A DNA stretch of 64,000 nt from Cepaea nemoralis. Lineage: Eukaryota; Mollusca; Gastropoda; Stylommatophora; Helicidae. This document shows, in pieces, positions 10,978 to 22,350 of this stretch (positions are counted from its first letter, which is position 1; every line of letters begins with the position of its first letter). The stretch is from the NCBI GenBank assembly GCA_014155875.1, contig JACEFZ010021368.1:104501-168500 (forward strand). Direction: 5' to 3'. A model generated the notes under the pieces. The model did not search any database. It worked only from the letters and a program-made list of their open reading frames with translations, and was not told the origin of the DNA. The translations under genes and the position numbers were made by a program.

Positions 10978-11429
10978 GATGGTCGATACAAATTCACAGT
11001 ACAATTCGATCATGATGTTGACTTCTCTTCTCCCGTCCTTGGTGTTTACTGACTACCCCAACAACAAGCCACGTCACGACTTGAGCATCCTTCTAGCTGG
11101 TCTATCTTGATGCTCAAGCGTGCTGTAGGCTTGCACACCTAAACTAATACTACTAAGATATTCATTCTGCTACACTGACCTATGATTTTCTTCTCTTTTG
11201 CGCTAATGTATGGCGCTAAATCCATTTTTTATAGACACCCAAGTGTCAAGGTCCCACTTAGAATAAACAAGGGATACAACAAGATAGAAGGTGGTACTAA
11301 CCAAAACCTCATTGTGTTATTATAGGGGCGAGTCTTAAATTCTGGATGGACTGATATGCGTGAGCGCGCATATATACATCGACACATCTCAACAGACAAA
11401 ATGCTTGTGTATGTGGGCATGTGCAAGGT
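10978..11429 (+). other. No gene seen; SINE-C-like tail piece at 11207-11260
   Basis: I see no coding signal. The phrase ggcgctaaatccat followed by ttatagacac near 11210-11250 matches the 3' part of SINE-C copies at 24473 and 26385 (same orientation as those). Confidence 0.45.
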
Positions 11430-11439
11430 ATGTGTAAGA

Positions 11440-11515
<76 letters not shown>
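11430..11515 (+). repeat. (GA)n microsatellite
   Basis: GA repeats with small interruptions (gagag-gagag at about 11482). The Arg-Glu reading frames across it are artefacts. Confidence 0.97.
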
Positions 11516-11520
<5 letters not shown>

Positions 11521-11959
11521 CGCGCCCCATACCCCGCCCCCTTCCTTCCATGTGCTCACTGAACCGTAACACCCAGCACCGGGTATCAGAATACATCGGA
11601 GATTTTCTTAGTCACTTATAGATCCGAACGGTGAGGTGAGAATGAACGTTTTCTCTATTAACATATTTTTTTCAATTAAACATTTTCTTTAACTAACATT
11701 TTTTTGTAAACTGACATTTTTTTTCAATTCTTATTTTCTCTTCATTGCTTCCATTTTCCCATGCTTTTGTTATTTTCGTCCTGTCGTCACCTTCTGATGT
11801 AGTCACAGGAGATCTCCTTGACTGTATGTTGTGTTTGTGAATGTGTTTGTTTGCTGATGAAGGCTAATCGCCGCAGCGTTCTGTATGTGTCTTAACTCTG
11901 TTATGCAAAGCTGCACTACTTTGTGTCATCGTATATTGTTTACACTTTCACAGCTTTAC

Positions 11960-12229
11960 CGCAGTTCCACCAAATATTATTCATATTTTCTATGTTTGAT
12001 ATTTACAACTGCGTCTTTATATCCCGAGTTATCAATTAATGGTAAATATCGGGATGTGAGTATCATGTTCGCGGGCGTAAGTTTTTTGCTTGAAAACATA
12101 AATGTATCAGTAAATATGTTTGTGTATTATCACATGAGCACTAAGTTCAGAGACTCATTGCGATCTATATTTAGAAGTTTCAAGAAACAATATCGCCACT
12201 GTAGATTTTCTGTTGCTTTTGCATGTTAA
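11960..12229 (+). pseudogene. Chemosensory-type GPCR fragment, end of TM6 to C-terminus
   Basis: The frame ending at 12229 contains NGKYRDVSIMF, then LLENINVSVN, then VYYHMSTKFRDSL. It aligns with the last part of the intact receptor at 46615-47202 (SGKYSYIV..., LESLNSSVN, VYYYMSTKYRHAF). This is the extracellular loop 3, helix 7 and cytoplasmic tail of a rhodopsin-family receptor. The sequence before about 11960 loses similarity and has stops, and helices 1-5 are not found upstream. It is a 5'-truncated relic or a lone last exon. A SINE-like tRNA head follows at 12305. Confidence 0.75.
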
Positions 12230-12304
12230 GGACGCTGTTTAACATAAAGGTTATTTACATGTATATTTCTATTAAAATAAACAATATTATGATACGTATA
12301 CACT

Positions 12305-12375
12305 TAAGCGCGAACGACAGTGGCTCAATTGCTATTATACGTGCATATGGTCACATCAATTGTGTGTTCGAATCC
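12305..12375 (+). repeat. tRNA-like SINE head
   Basis: agtggctcaattgc resembles a Pol III A box and gtgttcgaatccgaa a B box. No acceptor stem pairs, so this is a SINE promoter remnant and not a tRNA gene. Confidence 0.5.
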
Positions 12376-12725
12376 GAATCAAGGCACATGTTTTAATTAA
12401 TGTTTTTATTTGTTTTGATTATTAATAATTTGTCTCGGCTCGATTAATTCGATCACGTTTATCAATATCGTGTGTCGTAATGGCGAACAACATCACCAAT
12501 CGATTGTGTGGCGATTGATCTTTACAAATGTGGGACTAGCCCCATATAACCACATCTATCCAAGACGTGTACAATGATCCTTTACTTTACTTTAAAGGAA
12601 TTGAATAGAACTGCAAATATGTATGGAGTTTATTTCGTTTCAGTATTGCCATTCTTTAACTGGCACGTTCGTGGTGATATGACGCCCAGCTAACTATGTT
12701 AGCCGATGCTTAAATTTAAATTCTC

Positions 12726-12974
12726 TACCATTTTTTTAAATGTTGCATATCCCTTATAGGACGTTGCAGTCAATGCCAGCATTTTTCAGCTGCTGTTGAT
12801 GTACTAGGCAAGTATTTTTTTTTACGTTCAGTAGTTTGCCATTGCCTTCTGAACGACCGGCTCCCATGCCAACACGTTAAAATACAACGCGACACGGTCT
12901 GCTGCACAAATCGGTCGCGGCGGCGTTTCGAACGCCTGATAAACGTCTCACGAACCGCATTCGCAAGACTTTGG
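12726..12974 (-). mobile_element. SINE-B copy
   Basis: On the minus strand it has a tRNA-like head (ccgtggccaaagtc, later ggcgttcgaaac) and then the body shared with other copies: ccggtcgttcagaa, caatggcaaactactg, atgctggcattgactgc, ataagggatatgc, and an A-rich end near 12726. It appears to interrupt a LINE fragment that continues at 12985. The target duplication is not clear. Confidence 0.85.
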
Positions 12975-12984
12975 CCACGGACTT

Positions 12985-13135
12985 TCTAGTTGCTTATTCA
13001 ATATCCAGGCTTTCGCGTCATATATTAGTGTTGAATATACGTAGCATTTAACAATTCTCATTTTTAATTCTTTGTTAATCTCTCTTGATGCTACTTCTGA
13101 TTTCATGTTGTTGAAAGCATTTTGGCTACAAGAAG
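12985..13135 (-). pseudogene. LINE RT thumb fragment
   Basis: The minus frame reads AFNNMKSEVASREIN, then MRIVKCYVYSTLIYDAKAW, then LNKQLE. This is the conserved thumb region of endonuclease-type LINE reverse transcriptases. It ends at the junction with the SINE at 12974. Confidence 0.75.
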
Positions 13136-13479
13136 CAAGCAAAGAGAGCTCGAACAGCAATTTAATAATGACGGTATGGGTTTAAATATGTCTATATAAA
13201 ACAACATATGTGCACATTAAATAACGTTTCTATTTTTTTCTATCATTGTATGTTGAAATATCAATTAATTGAGAATGCAACCACAATTTTTATAACGTTA
13301 AAGTAGAAAGACTAACTGTTCACCCCACAGAGCATACATAATCTGCATTTCTGTAATGTAAATTCATCATTTAAAAAAAAAAAAATCAGAGCCAGTGAAA
13401 GTAATTACGATATTTGAAATCAGCATCTCAAACTCAATAAGAAATAGTTTATGTAAACTATGATTCATTCTTTTTAAAA

Positions 13480-13612
13480 TTTATTCAGTAGCATGTCCTT
13501 TTCAGAACCTCGTTCCCATAACAACCATCCGGAAAACTTCTCGATCACAAGCAACATGTTCCGCGTCCGATACACCCATCTGGAGATCATCCGCCACATC
13601 CTGCACCCTATG
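13480..13612 (-). pseudogene. LINE-W 3' end fragment
   Basis: The reverse complement matches the end of LINE-W at 48060-48185 (gatgggtgtatcggacg, then gatcgagaagttttccg). It is only the last ~130 bp of the element. Confidence 0.75.
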
Positions 13613-14196
13613 ATACAAATAACATTCTAAAATGTGTTGACTAGTGTAATTTAAAACATATGACTACCAAAGTAAAGCCTCTATCTACTAGTAGATAGGT
13701 TTTCATTCACAACAGTGTTGCCAGGATGGCAGCCTGAAGTCTGATCTTTGCGATGTCTAACTGCCCTGGGATATTTAATGTGCGCAACTTGCACTCACAG
13801 CCTCCTGTTTTTCACCCATATACGAAAGATACAAGTGTCTGATCTCACTACCAAAGGGGGACGTTTAGAAGCAGTGTATTCATATGATCCCATGGGGACA
13901 AACTGTTAACCCCGTTCCAGAGGAGAGGGACGGGGACCTTTACAAGATTATACACATTTGGGAGTAATGGACTTTGTTTTCACTCACTGGGTGCATTGGG
14001 CATATGGTGATAGATCTGAAGCCGCGTGACATGACACGGCTCTACAACATGTCCGGCTGTTGCAATGGCAAGAACCCCTCCCCCCGCAGCTGGGGCATCA
14101 TGAGTTATTCTCCCCGTCCAGGATTGGTGAGATTTTTGCCCTGGTGATTGAGTTCTGGGGTGGCCTCGGCGGCCGACGGCCGCACTGACACCAAGC
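13613..14196 (+). other. No gene recognised
   Basis: No long frame and no repeat partner in the window. The right part is GC-richer and precedes a polypurine/TG boundary, so it may be the 3' end of a decayed LTR retrotransposon body. Confidence 0.4.
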
Positions 14197-14640
14197 AGAG
14201 AGGGGGAATGTGATCGTCCCCCTCACACCATCTCCAGTCAAGAACGTGTGTGAGTGACCAGCGCTGACCAAGTGTTGTCACATATATTAATTCAGGTGCA
14301 TAGACCTGTGAAAAAACGAGACAGTGAAGAGAGCCTGCAGAATATGGCTCGCAGAAACATCACTGCTGGAACACTGATGTACGATTGTTGAGGATGTAAC
14401 TTCTTAATCATAGCCACATGCCTGGGTCCTTGTTTACCCCCATTTTTCCTTATCTCTTTCTTTGTTTATCCCCAATTTTCTTCACCTCCAATTTTCCCTT
14501 ACCTCACATTTTCCTCCTCCCCTCCCAACTGATCCCATAGTCGAGGTTTCCATACCTTAGTTTGTTACTGTGTAGTTAAAGGTGTAGTTCCTGGTTCAAC
14601 TTATTTGAGCGTTCCACGCTCATGTTTATATTTCTATTTT
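14197..14640 (+). mobile_element. Possible LTR left boundary (polypurine tract then TGTGATC)
   Basis: agagagggggaa at 14197-14208 is followed directly by TGTGATCG, the usual arrangement of a polypurine tract and the first bases of a 3' LTR. A pyrimidine-rich stretch (14400-14560) lies downstream. The right end, and a second LTR, were not found. Confidence 0.35.
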
Positions 14641-15215
14641 AGAAGTTGTGGTCCTGTTATTTCAATGTGTCCCAGTCGGTTTAGAGACGTGACTTTCTCT
14701 GGTGGCATTAGGCACAATATCGGATTTGGCTGAGGCACAGGAGTCTGGCAATATCTGGAGATCAATCCATTGATTTCCGCTGTGAACCACAGGGATCCAT
14801 AGTGTTGTGTGTCTCAGGATGGTGAGTCCCGTCTGCGCACCGCAAGGCTCATACTCATATTTAGAGTTGTGGGACGCAGAGGTGTTTCCAAGGCACCAGG
14901 GCCTGGTTATATACTGGCCAAGACCTATTGACGCGTCCTCGTCGAGCGTCCTGGGCAACAGGTCCCTTCGGGGTCCTGGCTAAAGTCAGTAGGATCGCCG
15001 ATTCCTCCGAAGTCGGAGAGTGTCTGCCTGTACGGCGAGGAACCACCAGTCTGCACACCAATAAGCCAGACATGGGACAACGGATACTCACGCATTACTC
15101 AGGTCCTGTATGACATCACACTGATGTTGGACAACAGGATGCCTTCATCCGACATACAGGACTTCGCGTTGGAGCTCAAGCCAACGAACACAAGCAAGCA
15201 AGCAAGCAAGCATTT
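14641..15215 (+). repeat. Unidentified retroposon-like block with (AAGC)n tail
   Basis: GC-richer than its neighbours. A plus-strand frame stays open for about 90 codons near 14950-15220 and ends in gcaagcaagcaagcaagc (15192-15210), which looks like a short-repeat LINE or SINE tail. No domain recognised. Confidence 0.35.
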
Positions 15216-15954
15216 AGAGTTGTTTTCTTGTTATGTTCCTAATGTTGGTCTCTCTGTTGTCCAGTCCTGGCCAGCCGGCTGTATAGGTATCGTGGCAGGG
15301 TCCCAGGAGCACCCTGTAGGCTTGGCCACAACGGGCAGAGGTCTGGCTATATGCGGCAGACTACCTATAAGATTGACTGTGATATGAAATGTTGATTGTC
15401 TTGCCTATAAGAAATCTCACTTTTGTATCCGCACAGTTTAGAACACGTACTACGGGACTGCACAAAATAAAGACTCATGCATATGGTTTTTATCTTGTTT
15501 ATCTAGTCCTTGCTGATGTGTTATGTTTAGTCTTTGTTGTTCTAGTAATGTTAGTCATTGTTTGTTCCATTCATTAATGTTGGTTCAGCCCATCTCAGTG
15601 ACCCATTGTCTGGAATATGCATTAAGGCATAGTTCCCCGCTAGAATCCTGAAGTTCTTCTGTCTTATACCTATTATTTTCTTGTTAACCTTAGAGATAAG
15701 ATTATCTTCTCTTTGTCTTCTTTGTATTCATCTCTTCTCCTATGGCCCATAAATAGTCAGCGTTTTGCCCCTATCTTCTCATCTCTCTCTTTATGCGGTT
15801 ACAGATATATAGCTATATAGACTACTCGACACTCAGTGGATGATGAGGTATTTATCTCTCCGCCCACCTTTACATCACAAGACATTTCATTGTACTCATG
15901 TCTGAATCCTCTAGGTATCTCATAATATTTTTTTTTATTTAAACGCTTCAATGC
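15216..15954 (+). other. No gene recognised
   Basis: One 62-codon hydrophobic frame (15389-15577) without other support. Nothing else seen. Confidence 0.4.
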
Positions 15955-16215
15955 GGATTCGAACCCATTACCATTAGACCGTCTGACAATTGTCTAGTTC
16001 TAACGCAGGTACAGGTTACAAGACTGCACACACAATATGAAGCAGGTGATGGAATAACCTATCAGTGACACATCGCTGATGTCATTGTTTTAAAAATAGC
16101 CTGTTGCTCATAATTATTCGTTAGTGCTAATCTTTGTTTGAATGTTCGTTTTCAACTCTCTGCCCCATAAGGCATACATGTATAATATTATTTGTCTATG
16201 ATTAGTGTTTTCCTG
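15955..16215 (-). repeat. tRNA-like remnant (15955-16010) and a repeat shared with 24717-24905
   Basis: The minus strand of 15955-16005 reads taatgg..gggttcgaatccgc, a B-box-like sequence. From 16025 to 16215 the DNA resembles 24717-24905 in order (atcagtgac, catcgct, gatgtcattgttt, ataattattcgtta, gttag). That second copy precedes a receptor fragment, so this may be old intron sequence or an old repeat. Confidence 0.55.
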
Positions 16216-16314
16216 TTAGATGCCTCAAGCTGGGTCAATCGATAAGTGACTCAGACATAGAGATGACAACACGTAGAGAATTTTCTGTACTTTCATTTCC
16301 ATCTCGCACACATA

Positions 16315-16318
<4 letters not shown>

Positions 16319-16399
<81 letters not shown>
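16319..16399 (+). repeat. (GT)n microsatellite
   Basis: About 40 GT units. The poly Cys-Val frame over it is an artefact. Confidence 0.98.
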
Positions 16400-16400
<1 letters not shown>

Positions 16401-17094
16401 CCATGTGTGTGAGTCAGTTTTCGTGTGTGTGGTTAATTTATTTTACTGACTCTAAAATACAGAATTATAACGTTTTGGTTCGATGCATTCGTGCTCTGTT
16501 ACTTACAACGTCCTGCAAAAGGCATACAAACGATGCAAATAAAAGGGACATATATTTCAGAATAAGGTTGGTTTATCAACTTTTCTCCCAACCTAATATA
16601 TGTTCCCCGTCTCCGTAGTGAAGGGTGGCTTCAATGACTCTCCAACATCCTTTCTCTATTGCTCTAGTTGTGCAATAACTTCTGTGTATCGATCTCTTGT
16701 TGGTATCTTCCACTGCCTTCAAGTTTCCCTTCCTGCATGGTTATTACAAGAATGATACTTCTTTAATACGTCCAGCAATAGTTGCATGTTTTCTTGTTTG
16801 TGTCTGTTCTATTCTATTTACTCGTGCCTAGCGCCTCTGTATTTGATTGTCAATAAGTAATGTCTCCTATTTTGTATCTATGTAAATACTTTATCGGTGT
16901 TAAATTTATTAATCTAGCTGGATTCCTCAAAAACTTTTCTGCATTGTGTATAATTACCAACCTGTTCAATCACGGGTTGCGCAACAGTAACGGTTTAAAA
17001 ATGGCCACCAAAGAAGTTCGGTTAAAGCAACGTAATGTACGCCGAAACTATAGTTATAAATGCCAGAGATAATATAACCAGAGAGTAATATGAT
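16400..17094 (+). other. No gene recognised
   Basis: AT-rich sequence with short frames only. I see no repeat partner. Confidence 0.4.
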
Positions 17095-17596
17095 GCCCTA
17101 AATATTGGTGGTCATGAAATACAAGAGATTCGATATGCTGATGACTATCAACATCACATAATGTTATATAAAACCTAATAACGTCAACCCAAAGGAATAG
17201 TGAAAATCACAAAGTATATCTTAACATAAATATTATATAAATGTGCTATAAATGTTATAGATGGGTTATAAGACTATCTTGAATAAAGAAAAGAAAAATG
17301 CATCCATACTTCAAGAGCTGAATATTGAAGAAGGTTAGCTATTAAAGACGATAAAACAAAGAAAATTGAAATATGTTGGTCACTTAACATCATGAAAGTT
17401 TGGAGAGAACAATAATGGAGGGGCATATGCCTGGGAAGAGAGGAAGAGGAAGGCCATAGAGAAGATGGGTGCAGGGAGTGGTAGATAATCTCCGGATGGA
17501 TGTATCGGACTCGGGACATTTAGCTTGTGATAGAGAAGTTTACCGAAAGGTTGTTATGGGAGCGAGATGGGAGCGAGGCTCAGCAGACGACGTGCT
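17095..17596 (+). pseudogene. LINE-W remnant: RT YADD motif joined to C-terminus
   Basis: LNIGGHEIQEIRYADD (about 17100-17147) is the RT active-site region. A deletion then joins it to the C-terminal part at about 17264 (ELNIEEG, then a GKRGRGRP-type basic stretch near 17431-17455). The closest relative in the window is 47440-48187. The element ends in gaatgaatgaat at about 17590, its tandem tail. It is broken by stops. Confidence 0.8.
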
Positions 17597-17713
17597 ACTG
17601 AATGAATGAATAATGTCATAGAATTCCTCAATGCTGAAGGCGAGACCCCGATTCGCATTCATGAACGTTTGAGTATTGTTTATGGAGATTCAGCAGTGGA
17701 CGTTAGCACTGTC

Positions 17714-17861
17714 CTGTGCGGGCTGTTGGCTTGCTGACACTGCTGTCTATTCCCTTGTTCACATGGGGCAGTGAGGAGCATTTTGTGTGATATTCACTGG
17801 CGCAGGAACGGAGCAATATTGGGACGACCCGTTGCCGTGAAGTTGGAACCGCGACTAACTA
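17714..17861 (+). mobile_element. RptA retroposon, 5'-truncated, plus orientation
   Basis: The insert is flanked by actgtc at 17708-17713 and 17862-17867 and ends in gactaacta, a short CTAA-type tail. Removing it restores the mariner frame (VSTVRR). The same sequence occurs inverted at 18043 onward and at about 48465-48630. Confidence 0.85.
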
Positions 17862-18042
17862 ACTGTCCGACGTTTGGTACATCGTTGTGACGAAGCTGAA
17901 GTAGGCCAATCCTTACTGGCTGAGGCAAAGCGGATTTGCCGTCCGTCACCCGCATTGACTCCACGCAACATAAATCGAATTCATGACAGCATTCGAGGTG
18001 ACCGTCGGGTAACACTGGATGAATTATGTTCCATCTTGTCCA

Positions 18043-18585
18043 TAGTTAGTTAGTCGCGGTTCCAACTTCACGGCAACGGGTCGTCTTCATTATGCTCCAT
18101 TCCTGTGCCAGTTAATATTACACAAAATGCTCCTCACTGCCAAATATGAAAAGTGGAACAGAAAGGAATCTCGGCAAACCAACAGCCCACACAGGTGCAC
18201 TGTGCATAATGCCGCAGCCAGAATGCCAACACAAAAGTCCTCCACGAAAAATACAGTTCATCGTCGATGGAATTGGCAGTCACCAGAAAAACTGCACTGG
18301 GCCGTGTTTTATCCCACAATGCTCGGTTTCTTTCTGTAGGGCGACCCACCGAAAGTGCCGCACAAAGCACGGACTCCGTAGCTCCAGTGACGACTCCCAG
18401 GAGTCTCCATAAAAATGCACCCGTGAACCGAAAAGGCAAACCAGTAAATTCAGCCATTGTTCCGAACATGATGTTCACTGTGCAAACAACGGAAGACAGA
18501 TGTAAAAGCATTCATCATGAATCTCACAGCTCACAGTGTCGCGCCGCGCTCTCACTCAGTAGTAGGGCTGAACCATGTACTACCA
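18043..18585 (-). mobile_element. RptA retroposon, longest copy, minus orientation
   Basis: The insert is flanked by gtcca at 18038-18042 and 18586-18590. On the minus strand it ends ccgcgactaactaacta. It matches 48190-48632 over most of its length. It has no clear tRNA head and no ORF that I recognise. It faces the 17714 copy, so together they form an inverted repeat with a ~180-bp loop. Confidence 0.85.
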
Positions 18586-19164
18586 GTCCAACATGAGAAA
18601 ATTGCGAATGCAAACCATAGTCACAAGCATAACCACGTGATTGTCCATTAGAAAAGTCAGCGCGCAGATCATCATTAAAGACCTGGGTTATTCAAAGATT
18701 TGTGCACTGTGTGTACCCAGAATGTTGACAGACATCAAGAAGCATGGAAAACCATAGCCATCAACTTCCTGCATAGCTACGAAACAGAAGGAGAATGGTT
18801 TTAATCAAATAGTATGACAGGTGATGATACTTGGGTTCATTAGTTGAACAAGAATCCAAGATGCAGGTAATGCTCCATACAACAGCGCCGACAAGAAAGA
18901 AGTTCAACATGTCATCATCTGTAGGAAAAGTTATGGCTTCCGTGTTCTGGTATGAGAAAGGTGTGATTCTTCTCGGCCTCTTGGAACAGGGAAACACGGT
19001 GAATGCTAACCGTTACATTGAAGTTATGAAAAAGTTTTGATGGCATCTTCAACGACTTTACCCATTCAAAGATATGAGAACTGCAATACTTTGCACAATA
19101 ATACCACGCCACTCATCGCTAAATGACCATTGATACGACTGCAGAATTCGGCTGGACATTATTA

Positions 19165-19186
19165 CATGATGATGATGATGATGATG

Positions 19187-19236
<50 letters not shown>
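19165..19236 (+). repeat. (GAT)n(TTA)n trinucleotide microsatellite
   Basis: About seven GAT units followed by about sixteen TTA units, lying inside the mariner pseudogene before its DLAPPSDF motif. Confidence 0.97.
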
Positions 19237-19238
<2 letters not shown>

Positions 19239-19518
19239 GATCCCAACTACAGTAACGATTTAGCACCACCTTCAGACTTCTATCTTTTTGGACCACTAAA
19301 AATAAATCTTCGCGGATATCACTTTGACGACACCGAAACACTTACATTCGCAGTGCGCGAGTGGTTTAGGAAAAAGGGAGACTAATTCTACCGTACGGGG
19401 ACACATGGCCTTGTGAGATGATGGAAACAAGAATTATGACAAATAATGTGAATTGTTTCTGTTTTTCCCCTATTGAATGAAATTACAAATTAGGAGACAT
19501 TACTTATTGACCGCCATT

Positions 19519-19519
19519 C

Positions 19520-19606
<87 letters not shown>

Positions 19607-19636
19607 CGTGTGTGTGTATGTGTGTGTGTGTGTATG
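19519..19636 (+). repeat. (TC)n followed by (GT)n microsatellite
   Basis: About 40 TC units pass directly into a GT run. Confidence 0.97.
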
Positions 19637-19639
19637 GGT

Positions 19640-19870
19640 AGCGGGGTAGGGGTATCTCCTATCACAGGAGAAGTAAGGCGCCCCCTTCCTTCCGCTAGCC
19701 TATGAGACACCCTTGGGCAAGGTGGAGTACCCGTTTAGCCGTTTAACAGGGTAACGTGAAGCAACGGGAGCAGGTGGTGTATCGGATCTTGGAGCAGCCG
19801 ACAGATAGTTGTTGTTTTATGGTTTCAAGTCAGTGATAGAGGGCAGAGGATCTCTCAATAGAGACAATGG
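19640..19870 (-). repeat. Dispersed repeat, related to 39244-39350, 44510-44620 and 45105-45215
   Basis: On the minus strand it reads gaccgtagccattgtctc, later ctgtcggctgctcc, later gctagcggaaggaag. The first two phrases recur near 39255 and 44518-44605, and the last near 45140. The copies are in different contexts, so this is a dispersed family; its class is unknown. Confidence 0.55.
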
Positions 19871-19879
19871 CTACGGTCA

Positions 19880-21228
19880 GTTGAGTTGTGTTGAGTTGAG
19901 TTGAGTTAAGAACCAACACAACTGCACTCAGGACATTCCCATACGTGCTCCGTCCTTTCGTTCAACAGCCGGCGAAGAGTCTCACAACTAATCGTTCCCA
20001 CCGCTATCTGATTAAAAGTTCTCCTGGTCTTCCCTCTCAGGCTTTCGATTCTTCCAGAACCCATGCTGGTCCCCAGCAATCTAATTATTTCCACATATGG
20101 GTTCTCAATCTGTTACTCTGCCTTCACCACCTGGTCCCACAAGCGCAAGACCACTTCCTCCTTGTCCATCGGCAATCTACCACCAAGAGGTTATTCCCTG
20201 CTAGCCTATCAGCCTGTTCATTCCCCCGCACCCCCGCATGGCCAGAGCAAAATATCCATACACTTCTCTCAATCTGTGACCTATGAAGCGGCGATAGCCA
20301 TTCCACACAAAATATTCCTTTCTCCACTTTACTAAGCATACTCCTTGAATTCGTAATGAATACAATGTGTGTTGCAGTAGTCTCCTCCAGTCAACGGAAT
20401 ACCTCTGTTACTGCCTCCACCTCCATTCTCATGCTGGAGGTCGTAGTCTCATATGCCAGACTCTCCTTTTTCAAGACTCGTCCGTTAGCCTTTGCAATAA
20501 AACCACAACCACTACTTTTGTTTCTCACAACTGACCCATCGGTGTAGATGACTATGTGGCCTTGATGTGTGTTACTCTGGATCAGCTGTTGCACTTCAAA
20601 CTCAATGCGACCCTCTGCCCAATCCCTGCACTCACGACCCAGTGTTATTATTACCTTGTGCAGACCGTCATTTCTTCTGGAACTTCAACCAACTCTTTTT
20701 CACGATTGATGATCTCTAGATCACACATCTGACGTATAGACAGTTCTGACTGTGCCATCCAGGACCTGCCTCGACTTAGTCTATGACCCTTGACTATATC
20801 CATGGCTGTATGCAGCAGGTGATCTTATCTTTAGCAACTCTCAGGTAAAATTTGGCCCGAAGCACCCTATGTCTATCCGTCATTGTTGGTAGCGCCAGAA
20901 TATGTCTCATGCATATATGTTGGTGTGTCCTTTGTGCACCCCATGATTACCCGCATGGCAGTATTTTGTATGCGCTCCAACCTTTCAAGCTGGCTCTTTG
21001 ATACTGTCAGCACCCCCAAACCATACTCAATGACAGCAATTATTAACTGCTGAAAGAGCATGTACAGCATCCTCTGATCTACCCCGGTTGCTGCCATAGC
21101 CCTCAATGCATTAAGTCCCCTACCAGCCTTCACCACCAAAGCTTCCACGTAATCCTTAAAAGACAAACACATGTCAAAGGTTATATCCACGTACTTCAAT
21201 TTACTCGCTCGACTAAGAGGACACCCAT
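19880..21228 (-). pseudogene. LINE-X, copy C: RT thumb and RNase H
   Basis: Minus-strand frames in order: 20873-21235 (thumb, KSQLERLERIQNTAMRVIMG), 20391-20594 (RNase H, IVIYTDGSVVRN, then MEVEAVTEVFRW), 20124-20339 (GHAGVRGNEQADRLAG, intact active-site phrase), and 19906-20094 (C-terminal TLRRLLNERTEHVWECPEC). It ends in a CTCAA-type tandem tail at 19880-19910, the family 3' signature. The 5' end is cut at about 21228, directly against a LINE-Y 3' end. Several frameshifts. Confidence 0.87.
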
Positions 21229-22350
21229 GTACCATGCCGATAAGCGTGGGCGGTCATGTTTTGCCATTTCACTCGATCACCAGAGTCGTGGATCAGCTCC
21301 GTGTTTCTGTCTCGACCATGCCACGTGGCCAAGCTATCCAGGTATTTAATTCTTGCTCTTCCCTTTGGTCTGTTCTTTTCGATCTTGCCAGTTGTCACCA
21401 AGTTCTCCAATTCATTTCTTCTCATAACATGCCCAAAAAATAATTTGACTGTCTATATCTAATGTCTCTAATCAATGTTGGATCTTCATTTGTTTCTTGA
21501 AGGTTTTGTTCATTGGTTTTTCTATCTGTCCATGGTATTCTTTGCATTTTCCTCAGAAACCACATCTCCACAGTCATCATATGTTTATCAGCTTGTCTGC
21601 TCATTTTCCACCCCTCACATCCATTTAAAAGTTCAGGTTCTATGTAGCACTTCAACACTCTTTTTCTCGTTTCAATTACTATCTTTTTATTGGTCAGTAT
21701 GTTTTTCATCTTGCTAAAGGCTACCTTCGCCATGGCAATTCTTGTTCTAATCTCTTCCGAAATAGTTGTACCGATTTACTTGTTTAAGAATATGCCCATT
21801 TACTTGTATATTACAATTACATATCTTCCTTCCTAGTGACGACCATAATCTGTGTCTTCTTACAATTCAATTCTAACCCCAGTTGTTCACTGTGTGCAAC
21901 AACCGCATCTACTAAATTGTGCAGGTCCTGTTCATTGTCTGCAATCAAGACTGTATCATCTGCGTATCTAATGTTATTGATGTATCGTTCCCCAATATTG
22001 ATTCCTTCCATATCTTCTATATTTCTGAAAATATGTTCATTGTACGAGGAAAACAGTTCTGGAGACATTACACATCCCTGTCTCTAACGCATTAATCATT
22101 TCTGTTGTGATGCTGTCTGAACCGGGGATGTTGCCAGATTTCGTATGGTTAAGAGCATTCTGAACCTCCATCTTCAAAATGGATGGTCCTTCATTATTAT
22201 TTTGAATATCATACTTTTCTTCTCTTTATCATCATACGGGTTTTTCACATTATCTGACTATACATGTACAATCTGATCTATTTCTTTTGTGATTGTTCCA
22301 TCTTGTATCTTTAGGGAGCCTGCTGATGTATGTGTTCTTTGATTGCGGGT
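21229..22350 (-). pseudogene. LINE-Y fragment with internal deletion
   Basis: On the minus strand the linker phrase NQRTHTSAGSLKIQDG (about 22290-22345) is followed by a junction near 22080 where the RT fingers are missing. Then MSPELFSSYNEHIF and IRYADDTVLIADNEQDL (21817-22068), the thumb (21422-21733), and the C-terminal phrase ENLVTTGKIEKNRPKGRA...WHGRDRNTELIHD (21213-21425) follow. The family full copy is at 41578-44799. Stops and the deletion make it non-functional. Confidence 0.87.

Larger units (their letters stand above)
17608..19470 (+). pseudogene. mariner transposase split by two RptA insertions
   Basis: Segment 1 (17613-17713) reads VIEFLNAEGETPIRIHERL..VDVSTV, the mariner N-terminal helix-turn-helix. 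Segment 2 (17862-18042) continues exactly with VRRLV.. and HDSIRGDRRVTLDELCSIL. Segment 3 (18586 on) gives KDLGYSKICALCVPRML, then GDDTWVH at 18820-18840 (first catalytic Asp), then VGKVMASVFWYEKGVILL, and after a microsatellite (19169-19236) NDLAPPSDFYLFGPLK (third Asp). The second catalytic position reads HNNTTPL where mariner genes usually have HDNARPH. Frameshifts and stops make it a pseudogene. Its left end abuts a LINE-W tail; terminal inverted repeats were not identified. Confidence 0.88.

Noticed and set aside
11356..11562. Arg-Glu repeat frames
   Set aside because: Artefact of the GA microsatellite.
14641..15215. Host exon with ~90 open codons
   Set aside because: Ends in an AAGC tandem tail and shows no splice sites or domain; a retroposon-like block is more likely.
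16319..16618. Cys-Val repeat frame
   Set aside because: Artefact of the GT microsatellite.
19058..19246. Asn/His homopolymer frame
   Set aside because: GAT/TTA microsatellite read on the minus strand inside a mariner pseudogene.
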